Shown here: positions 1 through 5,817 of the stretch, piece by piece
Numbering within the stretch: the first letter of the stretch is position 1
How the letters are laid out: the number at the start of each line of letters is the position of its first letter
Assembly: GCA_902461995.1 (NCBI GenBank)
Contig: CABQAA010000048.1
Coordinates: 1-10,634 of the forward strand
DNA length: 10,634 nucleotides
Reading direction: 5' to 3'
Source: an uncultured Oscillospiraceae bacterium
GTDB lineage: Bacteria; Bacillota; Clostridia; Oscillospirales; Acutalibacteraceae
Made by a program: the position numbers and the translations under genes
The notes under the pieces: generated by a model
What the model was told of the DNA's origin: nothing
What the model saw: the letters and a program-made list of their open reading frames with translations, nothing else
Database searches by the model: none

Positions 1-618
1 AAACCCTATTCCGTCATTCTGTTCGACGAGGTGGAAAAGGCCCATCCGGATGTGTTTAATATTCTGCTGCAGGTGTTGGACGACGGGCGGATCACCGATT
101 CCCAGGGCCGGACGGTGGACTTCAAGAACACCATCATCATCCTGACGTCCAATCTGGGGTCCCAGATCCTGCTCGACGGCATCGATGCGGGCGGCGCCAT
201 CACCGAAGAGGCAAGGCAGGAGGTGGAACGGCTTCTCGCCCGCTCGTTCCGGCCTGAGTTTCTCAATCGCCTGGACGAAATCGTGTTTTATAAGCCGCTG
301 ACCAAGGCGGATATCACCCGGATCATCGATCTGCTGATCGCGGGGCTCAACAAACGCCTGGCGGATCAGCAGCTGCGCTGCGATGTCACACCTGCTGCCA
401 AAGCCCGGATCGCGGACGAAGGATATGATCCGGCTTATGGCGCCCGGCCGCTCCGCCGGTATATCCAGCGGCATGTGGAGACCCTCCTCAGCCGTAAAAT
501 CGTGGAAGGGGATCTGCAGCCCGGCACGGTTCTGACGGTGGATACCCGGGAGGATACCCAGGGCAGTGGTCTGACCGTCGCCGTCTCCGCCGGCCCCGGA
601 CGCCTGCCCACACCCTGA
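1..618 (+). CDS. clpB: ATP-dependent disaggregase ClpB, C-terminal part (5' end outside window)
   Basis: The reading frame is open from base 1, so this is the last 205 residues of a longer protein. ClpB is a hexameric AAA+ chaperone that works with DnaK to pull apart aggregated proteins in the cytoplasm after heat stress. The fragment covers most of the second AAA+ module. The Walker B segment ends in acidic residues D9-E10 (fragment numbering), sensor 1 is TSN with N51, the arginine finger lies in FRPEFLNRLDE (R90), and the sensor 2 motif GARPLRR spans 147-153. The wording around Walker B and sensor 1, and the short tail with no long extra C-terminal segment, fit ClpB better than ClpC or ClpE. 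The missing N-terminal domain, first AAA+ module and middle coiled coil should lie upstream of the window. No frameshift is visible. A strong terminator follows, so this is the end of its transcription unit. Confidence 0.93.
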   Translation, partial: KPYSVILFDEVEKAHPDVFNILLQVLDDGRITDSQGRTVDFKNTIIILTSNLGSQILLDGIDAGGAITEEARQEVERLLARSFRPEFLNRLDEIVFYKPLTKADITRIIDLLIAGLNKRLADQQLRCDVTPAAKARIADEGYDPAYGARPLRRYIQRHVETLLSRKIVEGDLQPGTVLTVDTREDTQGSGLTVAVSAGPGRLPTP

Positions 619-706
619 GGCCGGCGGAACGCGGCCGATAAGCGATTCTGTAAAAGGCAGACGTCGTGCCGTGATGTTTCTGACGGAAAAAGCAAAAACC
701 CTGACA

Positions 707-740
707 GGGCAGCCTTCCTTTCGGATGGCTGCCCTTTTTT
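707..740 (+). terminator. Intrinsic terminator of clpB
   Basis: An 8-bp perfect stem pairs GGGCAGCC (707-714) with GGCTGCCC (727-734). A further 3-bp TCC/GGA stem forms above a T-T mismatch, and six T residues follow at 735-740. It lies about 90 bases after the clpB stop and has no competing gene nearby. Confidence 0.92.
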
Positions 741-1214
741 ATGCTTTCTTTAACGTCAAAGACTCTCCGGTTCAACCAGGGAGTGGAAAAGAATCCTTGC
801 AGGTAGTGGGGTGTGTGATGCAGGAATAAAATGCGATGTCCCCACACGTTTATCCGTGGTTTTGATTTCGGATATTCACTTTTACGCACATATATGGAGG
901 TGTGTAAAATCTCATTGATTTTCTCAGATTCGCGTTCCGCGTCCTAAAAACCATGCCTAACTTTACCTTTCATGCGATACAAATGCGATAGTCCGTCTCT
1001 TTTATCCCGTTCTCCGCATCCAAATGCAGCGGCTTGGATCAAGACGGAAGTAGACGGCATGTGTTGCAAGTCAATCTCAAAAAAATTCCTGTAAAAATGT
1101 GAATTTCCCTTTGCTTTTTGCAGCTGTTATGCTATACTTTCTAAAAATAAACGAGGAAAACGGAAGAATCTCGTTGAGATTGTCAAAAGGTGTTTCTGGG
1201 AGAGTGATATTGGC
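741..1214. other. Gene-free gap between clpB terminator and the acylation operon
   Basis: No convincing coding region is visible on either strand. The short frames here lack ribosome sites or run through the clpB terminator. The stretch holds two copies of ATGCGATA spaced 11 bp apart (972-979 and 983-990), with a partial third copy, ATGCGAT, at 831-837. It also holds the segment CCGTCT (993-998), which can pair with either of two AGACGG copies (1042-1047 and 1052-1057). An extended -10 promoter near the right end drives the next gene. The rest shows nothing recognisable. Confidence 0.6.
1111..1138 (+). promoter_or_regulatory. Sigma-A type promoter of the DHHW/MBOAT operon
   Basis: The -35 is TTGCTT (1111-1116) and the -10 is TATACT (1133-1138), with a 16-bp spacer and an extended TGC just before the -10. 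This predicts a leader of about 70 bases before the ATG at 1215. The leader contains a small AATCTC/GAGATT hairpin (1167-1181). Confidence 0.7.
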
Positions 1215-2774
1215 ATGGATACAGAGCAGGGCCAGGAGAAAACCGTGGGGAAAAAGATCTTCATTGTGCTTGTCTTCGCCGTGTTGTCGGTGCTGGCGGC
1301 CGCGGCGCCCCTGACCATGAAACTGGAGGAAAAGGGGATCATTGAGGCAGCTGCGGCAGGGATGGATTTGGGAGAGCCGCCGTTTCACACCGGCTTCCTG
1401 TCTGGGGCGCTTAACAGTATCGAGCGGTTCAAATGGAGTGTAAAGAACGCCTATACGAATTATATGCCGGGCTATTCGGAGATGGTGGTTACCTATAACG
1501 AGTTCCTGCAAAATCTCAATAAGCCGTTGGAGTTTCTCAAAACCTCCGAGGTCGATTATCCGTTGATCACGCCGCCGGAGGAAGAGGATCCCATGATCCC
1601 GCCCGACAGCAGCACCTCCGTTCGTCCGCCGGAATCCAGCGACCCGGACACGTCGGGCGACAGCAGCACATCCGGCCGTCCGCCGGAATCCAGCGACCCG
1701 GACGCGTCGGCCGACAGCAGCACATCCAGCCGTCCTCAGGAAGCAAGCGATCCTGATACCTCGACCGACAGCAGTACGGAGCCCACCGATCCGCCGCAGC
1801 CCCCGGACAAGGCCGTGGCCAGCGTGAAATCCCGGTTTTTGAAGGCGGATTCCGTCCATCGGCATTATCTGGTGAATGTCAAAGATACGCTGGGGAACTC
1901 CTATTCCTTTATCGACACGGCATTGACTCTGTCGGACATCCGGAAAGGGGAAGTCGTCCGGAAGCAGGCGGAACACATCAACCGCTTTTACAACAGCGAC
2001 AAAAACGTGAATTTCTATCTATATGTGGCCAAGCGCATGCAAGACACGGCTTACTATGAAAGCATCATTCCAGACGAGGCATCCACAAAGCCGTATTACG
2101 ACACCTTTGTGTCTCTGCTCGACCCGGGCATTACCTATGAAGCGTTTGAACTTCCGGATGTTTTCTACCGCCACGATTATGTCTGGAAAACCGATCATCA
2201 CTGGAATGCCGAGGGTTCCTATGTGGGCTACCGGCAGATCATCGAGATGATGCGCCGCGATACGCCGTCCATCCTGCCGCCGCGGGAGCCGGTGTCCAAG
2301 GAGATGATCGAGGGCAGCCGTTTTTACGGCAGCTTTGCGCGCTCCTGTGCGTATGCAACCATATGGGACGATTTCGGCGCCTTTAACTACGGCCTGCCTG
2401 CTCACACGATTGCGCCGACATATGATTTTTTACAGACCATGCAGAACCTGAGGAAAAATCCGCCGACGAGAATCAACCAGAACATATATGCTCTCTGTTA
2501 TCCCTATATCTCCCGCCTCTCCTTCCCGGAAAACCACACCGGGCGCAATCTGCTGGTGATCGGTGACAGCTATGCGAAGGGAATCGCAGAGGCGCTGGGC
2601 TCCAGTTTCGACAACACCTATCTGTATTATTTCAACTCCTATTCAGGTCTGGATTACAAAAAGGTGATCCGTGACAATCAAATCACGGATGTGCTCTTCC
2701 TGCAATTCTCCGAGCGGATCGTTTTTGATGCCCTCGGCGATAACCGGTTCAATATGATCAGGACGGGCGGTTAA
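1215..2774 (+). CDS. DHHW-family SGNH (AlgX/AlgJ-like) membrane-anchored protein, putative O-acylation partner
   Basis: This 519-residue protein has one N-terminal membrane segment (about residues 14-31), so most of it should face outwards. The SGNH-like signatures are the TDHHW motif with D327, H328 and H329, and GDSY at 450-453 with the presumed catalytic S452. Both are hallmarks of the DHHW and AlgX/AlgJ families. AlgJ and AlgX act with the membrane acyltransferase AlgI to place acetyl groups on alginate, and DHHW proteins commonly accompany AlgI-like genes. The usual juxtamembrane region (ERFKWSVKNAYTNYMPGYSE) is present. Between it and the catalytic part is a low-complexity linker of Ser, Pro and Asp repeats (about 131-198). 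GGGAGA 11 bases upstream of the ATG is a rather distant ribosome site, but no better start is in frame. The MBOAT gene follows after 48 bases, so co-transcription is likely. The polymer that is modified is not shown by the sequence. It may be a wall or capsule polysaccharide. Confidence 0.85.
   Translation: MDTEQGQEKTVGKKIFIVLVFAVLSVLAAAAPLTMKLEEKGIIEAAAAGMDLGEPPFHTGFLSGALNSIERFKWSVKNAYTNYMPGYSEMVVTYNEFLQNLNKPLEFLKTSEVDYPLITPPEEEDPMIPPDSSTSVRPPESSDPDTSGDSSTSGRPPESSDPDASADSSTSSRPQEASDPDTSTDSSTEPTDPPQPPDKAVASVKSRFLKADSVHRHYLVNVKDTLGNSYSFIDTALTLSDIRKGEVVRKQAEHINRFYNSDKNVNFYLYVAKRMQDTAYYESIIPDEASTKPYYDTFVSLLDPGITYEAFELPDVFYRHDYVWKTDHHWNAEGSYVGYRQIIEMMRRDTPSILPPREPVSKEMIEGSRFYGSFARSCAYATIWDDFGAFNYGLPAHTIAPTYDFLQTMQNLRKNPPTRINQNIYALCYPYISRLSFPENHTGRNLLVIGDSYAKGIAEALGSSFDNTYLYYFNSYSGLDYKKVIRDNQITDVLFLQFSERIVFDALGDNRFNMIRTGG
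1605..1766 (+). repeat. Three 54-bp in-frame tandem repeats encoding a Ser/Pro/Asp-rich linker
   Basis: Three 18-codon units start at 1605, 1659 and 1713, each beginning GACAGCAGCAC and encoding DSSTS at its start. A partial fourth unit (DSSTEP) follows from 1767. Units 1 and 2 differ at 5 of 54 bases, and unit 3 differs from unit 2 at 11. The units encode residues 131-184 of the DHHW protein. The composition suggests a flexible, extracellular, acidic linker that could vary in length by slippage or unequal recombination. Confidence 0.92.
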
Positions 2775-2822
2775 CGATAATCCGCACAGGTTTTATTTCA
2801 GGTAAAAGGGTGAGGGGTCAGC

Positions 2823-4268
2823 ATGCTGTTCTCGTCATTGGAGTTTCTCTGTTTTTTCTTTCCCGTGTTTTTTCTGGTCTATTTTCTGGTAAGCCGTCTG
2901 TTCAAAAAGGCGGTATGGCCTCGGAACACGGTGCTGCTGGTATTTTCACTGGTATTTTACGCATGGGGAGAGCTGGCCTACTTCTGGCTGCTGGTGCTGT
3001 CCATCGGGATCAACTATGTCTTTGCCCTGCTCATCGGCAGGTGTAAGTCCGGTCCCAATACCAAGGGCAGCCGGGCCGGAGCCAAGGCGCTGCTTGCCGG
3101 CGATGTGGCGGTCAATCTGGCGCTGCTCGGCGTGTTTAAATACGCCGGTTTGGCCGTCACGACGGTGAATACCGTGTGCGGTACGGCGTTTACCGTGCCG
3201 GAAATCGCGCTTCCCATCGGTATCAGCTTTTTTACCTTCCAAATCATGAGCTACGTTATCGATGTCTACCGGGATAAGGTGGCGCCGCAAAAGAACATTT
3301 TCATCGTGGCGGTTTATCTGTGCGCGTTTCCGCAGCTCATCGCCGGCCCGATCGTCCGCTATTCGGACATTGAAGAACAACTGGCGAACCGGACGGAAAC
3401 GACGGAAGGCGTTTATCGCGGGCTGAACCGGTTTATTATAGGCCTGTCCAAAAAGGTAATCATCGCCAACACTTGCGCCGCCCTGTGCGACAGCCTATTT
3501 GCCACGGAGATTTCCACGTTCGGCGCCGCCGGTGCATGGATCGGGATCTTGGCGTATACGCTGCAGATCTATTTTGATTTCTCAGGCTACTCGGATATGG
3601 CCATCGGCATGGGGCTCATGATGGGGTTTGAATACAAGGAAAACTTCGATCACCCCTATGCCGCAATATCGGTGACCGACTTCTGGCGCCGGTGGCATAT
3701 CTCCCTGTCCTCTTTCTTCCGGGAATATGTGTACATTCCCATGGGAGGGAATCGTGTTAGCCGCGGTAGATGGGTGTTCAACATCCTGACCGTCTGGATG
3801 CTGACCGGCCTCTGGCACGGCGCAAGCTGGAATTTCGTGCTGTGGGGGCTGTATTATGGCGTGCTGCTGCTGCTGGAAAAGACCCTTTACGGCAGACACC
3901 TCGAAAAGATCCCGGTACTTAACCATGTGTATACCCTGTTGGCCGTGGTGTGCGGCTGGGTGTTTTTCCGTTTCGAAAGCCTCTCCGGGATCGGGCAGAT
4001 GTTCAAGGCCCTTGTCGGCGGCTACGGCCTTTTCGGGGTGGAAGGTAACGCGCTGAATATTCTGGGAAGAAGCGGGCTGGATATGCTGTTTGTTCTGGCG
4101 TTTGCCGCCGGAATTGCGTTTTCTTTCCCATGGTTCAAAAAGTTCGAGCAGGAAAACCGCCGTATACCGGCTGTGGTGAAAAGCGTCTGTTCGGTGGTGC
4201 TGCTGGCTCTGAGTATCATTCTGATCGAAATCGGCGCCTACAACCCCTTTATCTATTTCCGCTTCTGA
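2823..4268 (+). CDS. MBOAT-family O-acyltransferase, AlgI/DltB-like
   Basis: This 481-residue polytopic membrane protein has a length typical for AlgI-type MBOAT enzymes. Members move an acyl group from a cytoplasmic donor across the membrane to an exported polymer. Recognisable blocks are LPIGISFFTFQIMSYVIDVYR, FPQLIAGPIVRY, DFWRRWHISLSSFFREYVYIPMGG and TGLWHGASWNF. H332 in LWHG is the expected invariant catalytic histidine. H292 in RRWH is the other conserved histidine. The C-terminus YNPFIYFRF also fits the family. GAGGGG at 2812-2817, five bases before the ATG, is a good ribosome site. It lies 48 bases after the DHHW gene, its likely partner. AlgI, DltB and PatA cannot be separated safely by eye, but the DHHW neighbour and the absence of dltA, dltC or dltD favour an AlgI-like polysaccharide O-acetylase. 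Its 3' end overlaps a convergent lipoprotein frame by 20 bases, and no terminator is visible after its stop. Confidence 0.92.
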   Translation: MLFSSLEFLCFFFPVFFLVYFLVSRLFKKAVWPRNTVLLVFSLVFYAWGELAYFWLLVLSIGINYVFALLIGRCKSGPNTKGSRAGAKALLAGDVAVNLALLGVFKYAGLAVTTVNTVCGTAFTVPEIALPIGISFFTFQIMSYVIDVYRDKVAPQKNIFIVAVYLCAFPQLIAGPIVRYSDIEEQLANRTETTEGVYRGLNRFIIGLSKKVIIANTCAALCDSLFATEISTFGAAGAWIGILAYTLQIYFDFSGYSDMAIGMGLMMGFEYKENFDHPYAAISVTDFWRRWHISLSSFFREYVYIPMGGNRVSRGRWVFNILTVWMLTGLWHGASWNFVLWGLYYGVLLLLEKTLYGRHLEKIPVLNHVYTLLAVVCGWVFFRFESLSGIGQMFKALVGGYGLFGVEGNALNILGRSGLDMLFVLAFAAGIAFSFPWFKKFEQENRRIPAVVKSVCSVVLLALSIILIEIGAYNPFIYFRF

Positions 4269-4476
4269 GACCGGGGCTTTGGCAGGAAACGGCAGCGCCG
4301 TCCGTCACCCGGATCCTTTTCCGCTTGTTCAGGGTTTGGATGTCTAGAATATCCTCCGGGCGGATCTTCAGGGCTTTGAGCAGATCGCTCTGCTGCGACT
4401 TGGCAGGGGTGCTTTTGCATCCGGCAAGCAAAAAAATTGAAAAAACCAACAGAACAAAACCGACCAATCGCTTCAT
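4249..4476 (-). CDS. Small lipoprotein, probably 3'-truncated
   Basis: This 75-residue minus-strand protein starts with a clear lipoprotein signal: MKR, a hydrophobic stretch, then the lipobox LLAGC with C20 as the lipidated cysteine. It should therefore be anchored to the outer face of the membrane. The start is supported by a strong ribosome site (AGGAGG, 8 bases upstream) and a promoter. The mature part, PEDILDIQTLNKRKRIRVTD, resembles the beginning of small clostridial lipoprotein domains in which a strand ending ITD or VTD is followed by a longer helical part. Here only about 16 more residues of irregular composition follow, and the frame then runs 20 bases into the 3' end of the MBOAT gene. 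I infer that the original 3' part was lost and the frame now ends in foreign sequence. A genuine short lipoprotein is the alternative. The signal-peptide call is solid; the function is unknown. Confidence 0.65.
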   Translation of the reverse strand: MKRLVGFVLLVFSIFLLAGCKSTPAKSQQSDLLKALKIRPEDILDIQTLNKRKRIRVTDGAAVSCQSPGLRSGNR

Positions 4477-4480
4477 CAGA

Positions 4481-4490
4481 TTCCCCTCCT
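4481..4490 (-). promoter_or_regulatory. Strong ribosome binding site of the lipoprotein gene
   Basis: On the minus strand the sequence reads AGGAGGGGAA, and AGGAGG (4485-4490) lies 8 bases before the ATG at 4476. It fixes the start codon and argues that this short frame was a real gene. Confidence 0.8.
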
Positions 4491-4520
4491 CGTTTCCGGT
4501 TTCTTAAAATTATCTCTGCC

Positions 4521-4529
4521 AATATAACA
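4521..4529 (-). promoter_or_regulatory. Extended -10 promoter of the lipoprotein gene
   Basis: On the minus strand the sequence reads TGT followed by TATATT (plus-strand 4521-4529), an extended -10 element about 45 bases before the start codon. No good -35 is visible at the expected distance, so the extended -10 would have to carry the promoter. Confidence 0.45.
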
Positions 4530-4591
4530 TAGAAACAGGGCGCTGTTCTGGTTTTCATTTGTTGGAAAGACTCCGGATGACAGGTGCAGTG

Positions 4592-4620
4592 AAAAAGCCG
4601 CCGTTTAACGGCGGCTTTTT
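4592..4620 (-). terminator. Symmetrical intrinsic terminator downstream of the two-TM protein gene
   Basis: An almost perfect hairpin pairs AAAAAGCCGCCG (4592-4603) with CGGCGGCTTTTT (4609-4620), with a TTTAA loop. It starts two bases after the stop codon of the minus-strand gene ending at 4622 and separates it from the lipoprotein gene. Its A- and T-flanked symmetry means it could stop transcription from either side, including read-through from the MBOAT operon. Confidence 0.9.
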
Positions 4621-4621
4621 A

Positions 4622-5083
4622 TTAGATCCGATCGTGCCGGGAGAGCTCCTTTAGTTTTCCCTCAAGCCGATTCTGCATGCCCCTCGGCACATAGAGAAGC
4701 AGGGCGCTTGCCAGCACGAGATAGAGCACCAGCACCACGCCCATCGTGATCGCCGGACTGGTTTTTCCAAGGATGAGAAACGTCGCAAGGGCAAACAGGA
4801 TGAGCACCAGCACCACCGTCAGGATGGTCCGGAGCAGAGCGAGACCCGTGAAATACCAGAAGATTTCGGTTCCCTCGCCCGCCTTGTCCTGCAGGGTTCC
4901 CTTGAGCAGGGTGGAGAAACGACGGGGCTGTGCCGGACCGTAAAACAGGGTGAATTCATCCCCCTCCAGCTCGCCGCGGAATGTCCTTTCGGAGGGGGAG
5001 GCGCGGTCGAGCGCCACGGTTTCTTTGAAATTCTTTTTAAACTGATCGTACGGAATGGCGCTGCTGGTCTGTTTCTTCTTCAT
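4622..5083 (-). CDS. Hypothetical two-TM membrane protein
   Basis: I do not recognise a named function. From the chosen start (MKKKQ) the protein has 153 residues. The N-terminal half is soluble, with the pattern FRGELEGDEFTLFYG, FSTLLKGTLQ and GTEIFWYF. This resembles a common Firmicute arrangement of a small beta-rich domain followed by two membrane helices. The helices are LLRTILTVVLVLILFALATF and AITMGVVLVLYLVLASALLL, joined by a short loop, and a basic C-terminal tail (RLEGKLKELSRHDRI) follows. The frame is open 20 codons further upstream, but an AAAGGAG lies just before MKKKQ (about 12 bases away), so the shorter start is preferred. It is transcribed divergently from the GntR/ABC operon, from a strong promoter with a leader of roughly 140 bases. 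A YcxB-like relationship is possible, but I cannot confirm it. Confidence 0.75.
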   Translation of the reverse strand: MKKKQTSSAIPYDQFKKNFKETVALDRASPSERTFRGELEGDEFTLFYGPAQPRRFSTLLKGTLQDKAGEGTEIFWYFTGLALLRTILTVVLVLILFALATFLILGKTSPAITMGVVLVLYLVLASALLLYVPRGMQNRLEGKLKELSRHDRI

Positions 5084-5227
5084 CTTCCGGATACACTCCT
5101 TTCCAACGGCTGGAGATGGCGGAACAGTTGATGGAAAAGGCAAAAAACGGGATCGTCATGCATACATATCCTTATGGGACCGACAGGGGACATCCGGCTG
5201 CCGGATACGCGGTGCGCCTCTATTTTT

Positions 5228-5255
5228 ATTATACCACGTTTGTTTTCGGATGCAA
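5228..5255 (-). promoter_or_regulatory. Promoter of the two-TM membrane protein gene
   Basis: On the minus strand, TTGCAT (plus 5250-5255) and a consensus TATAAT (plus 5228-5233) are separated by 16 bp, with TGG directly before the -10 as an extended element. It points away from gntR and predicts a leader of about 140 bases before the ATG at 5083. Confidence 0.8.
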
Positions 5256-5307
5256 GTTGATGGATCCAATGACCATCCAAGACTTCAAAGAATTTCCAGA
5301 AGGGTTA

Positions 5308-5336
5308 TTGACAATAAAAATGGGAAATGCTATAGT
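5308..5336 (+). promoter_or_regulatory. Consensus promoter of the gntR-ABC operon
   Basis: A perfect TTGACA (5308-5313), a 17-bp spacer and TATAGT (5331-5336) with TGC before it make this the best promoter in the window. Such strength fits a promoter that is normally held down by a repressor. Confidence 0.9.
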
Positions 5337-5340
5337 TTAG

Positions 5341-5354
5341 GTGTACTAATACAC
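5341..5354 (+). promoter_or_regulatory. Operator-like palindrome at the transcription start of the gntR operon
   Basis: GTGTA-CTAA-TACAC forms a 5-bp inverted repeat with a 4-bp centre, starting 5 bases after the -10, so it covers the expected start site. GntR-family operators commonly follow a GT(n)AC palindrome pattern. The likely ligand is the GntR protein encoded 37 bases further on, which would give autorepression. Confidence 0.7.
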
Positions 5355-5377
5355 ATAGAACACATAATACGACTTAT

Positions 5378-5386
5378 AAGGAGGTG
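5378..5386 (+). promoter_or_regulatory. Consensus ribosome binding site that fixes the gntR start
   Basis: AAGGAGGTG matches the 16S rRNA anti-Shine-Dalgarno over its whole length, 4 bases before the ATG at 5391. It rules out the longer upstream reading frame as the true start. Confidence 0.9.
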
Positions 5387-5390
5387 TGCC

Positions 5391-5780
5391 ATGTTTCAGA
5401 TTGATCTCCTGTCCCGCAAACCGGTGTATGAGCAGATCATTGACCAGATGGAGCGGTTTGTACTGACGGGACTGATGAAACCCGGCACCCAGCTGCCCTC
5501 GGTGCGCAGTCTGTCCATGGAACTCTCCATCAATCCGAACACCATCCAGAAAGCATATTCGGAATTGGATCTGCGCGGCGTGATCTATTCCGTTCCCGGC
5601 ATCGGCTGTTTTGTTTCGGAAAACGCCGTCGCTTTGCTGGGCGAATACCGGAGGGAGAAGCTCGGCGCATTGGAAAAGCTTCTTCAGGATCTGGCGCTCG
5701 CGGGTATCGCCAAAGAGGAAATTCTGCGCTGTGTAGAACACGCGTATGAACCCTATCGGACCGGCCGGACAGAGCCGTGA
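5391..5780 (+). CDS. GntR-family transcriptional regulator, YtrA subfamily
   Basis: This 129-residue DNA-binding protein has a GntR winged-helix domain at about residues 10-76 (PVYEQIIDQMERFVLTG, LPSVRSLSMELSINPNTIQKAYSEL, RGVIYSVPGIGCFV). It ends in a short helical C-terminal part of about 50 residues rather than a large effector domain. That size is typical of the YtrA subfamily, whose members repress the ABC transporter operon they belong to, usually in response to envelope stress. The gene is first in an operon with an ABC ATPase (37 bases downstream) and a permease. The consensus promoter and palindrome upstream indicate autorepression. The frame stays open further upstream, but the ribosome site at 5378-5386 and the promoter make that extension impossible. 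The inducer is not evident from the sequence. Confidence 0.92.
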   Translation: MFQIDLLSRKPVYEQIIDQMERFVLTGLMKPGTQLPSVRSLSMELSINPNTIQKAYSELDLRGVIYSVPGIGCFVSENAVALLGEYRREKLGALEKLLQDLALAGIAKEEILRCVEHAYEPYRTGRTEP

Positions 5781-5817
5781 GAAACCCGTCCACAGCGGGT
5801 CGAAGGGAGAAAGCAGC

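Larger units (their letters stand above)
5084..5390. other. Divergent regulatory region between the two-TM gene and the gntR operon
   Basis: This 307-base gap holds two outward-facing promoters (minus at 5228-5255, plus at 5308-5336) and an operator-like palindrome at 5341-5354. A perfect ATCCGG-CTG-CCGGAT hairpin (5192-5206) falls in the leader of the minus-strand transcript. No coding region is credible here. Confidence 0.75.

Noticed and set aside
488..889. 133-codon minus-strand frame after clpB
   Set aside because: It crosses the clpB terminator and overlaps the clpB 3' end; no ribosome site is seen.
1167..1181. AATCTC-GTT-GAGATT hairpin in the leader of the DHHW gene
   Set aside because: Only 6 bp with a three-base loop and no T-run; too small to call a terminator or a regulatory element.
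1605..1766. CRISPR-like array
   Set aside because: The repeats are contiguous, in-frame and without unique spacers; they encode a protein linker.
1077..1976. 299-codon minus-strand frame with an internal protein repeat
   Set aside because: It is antisense to the DHHW gene; its repeat simply mirrors the 54-bp DNA repeats, and it has no supported start.
5084..5143. Longer start (MPFPS) for the two-TM membrane protein
   Set aside because: The extra 20 residues look like translated leader, and the AAAGGAG lies within this stretch, favouring the MKKKQ start.
5116..5340. 74-codon plus-strand frame in the divergent promoter region
   Set aside because: No properly spaced ribosome site; it covers the TTGACA/TATAGT promoter and the opposing TATAAT, and the protein shows no recognisable pattern.
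5055..5390. Upstream extension of the GntR reading frame by 112 codons
   Set aside because: It would run through both divergent promoters and the operator, and the consensus ribosome site at 5378-5386 fixes the start at 5391.
5746..5817. Upstream ATG that would extend the ABC ATPase by 24 residues
   Set aside because: It lies inside gntR with no ribosome site; ATPases of this family begin at the MIKAENLTKSFG position, which has AAGGGAGA in front.
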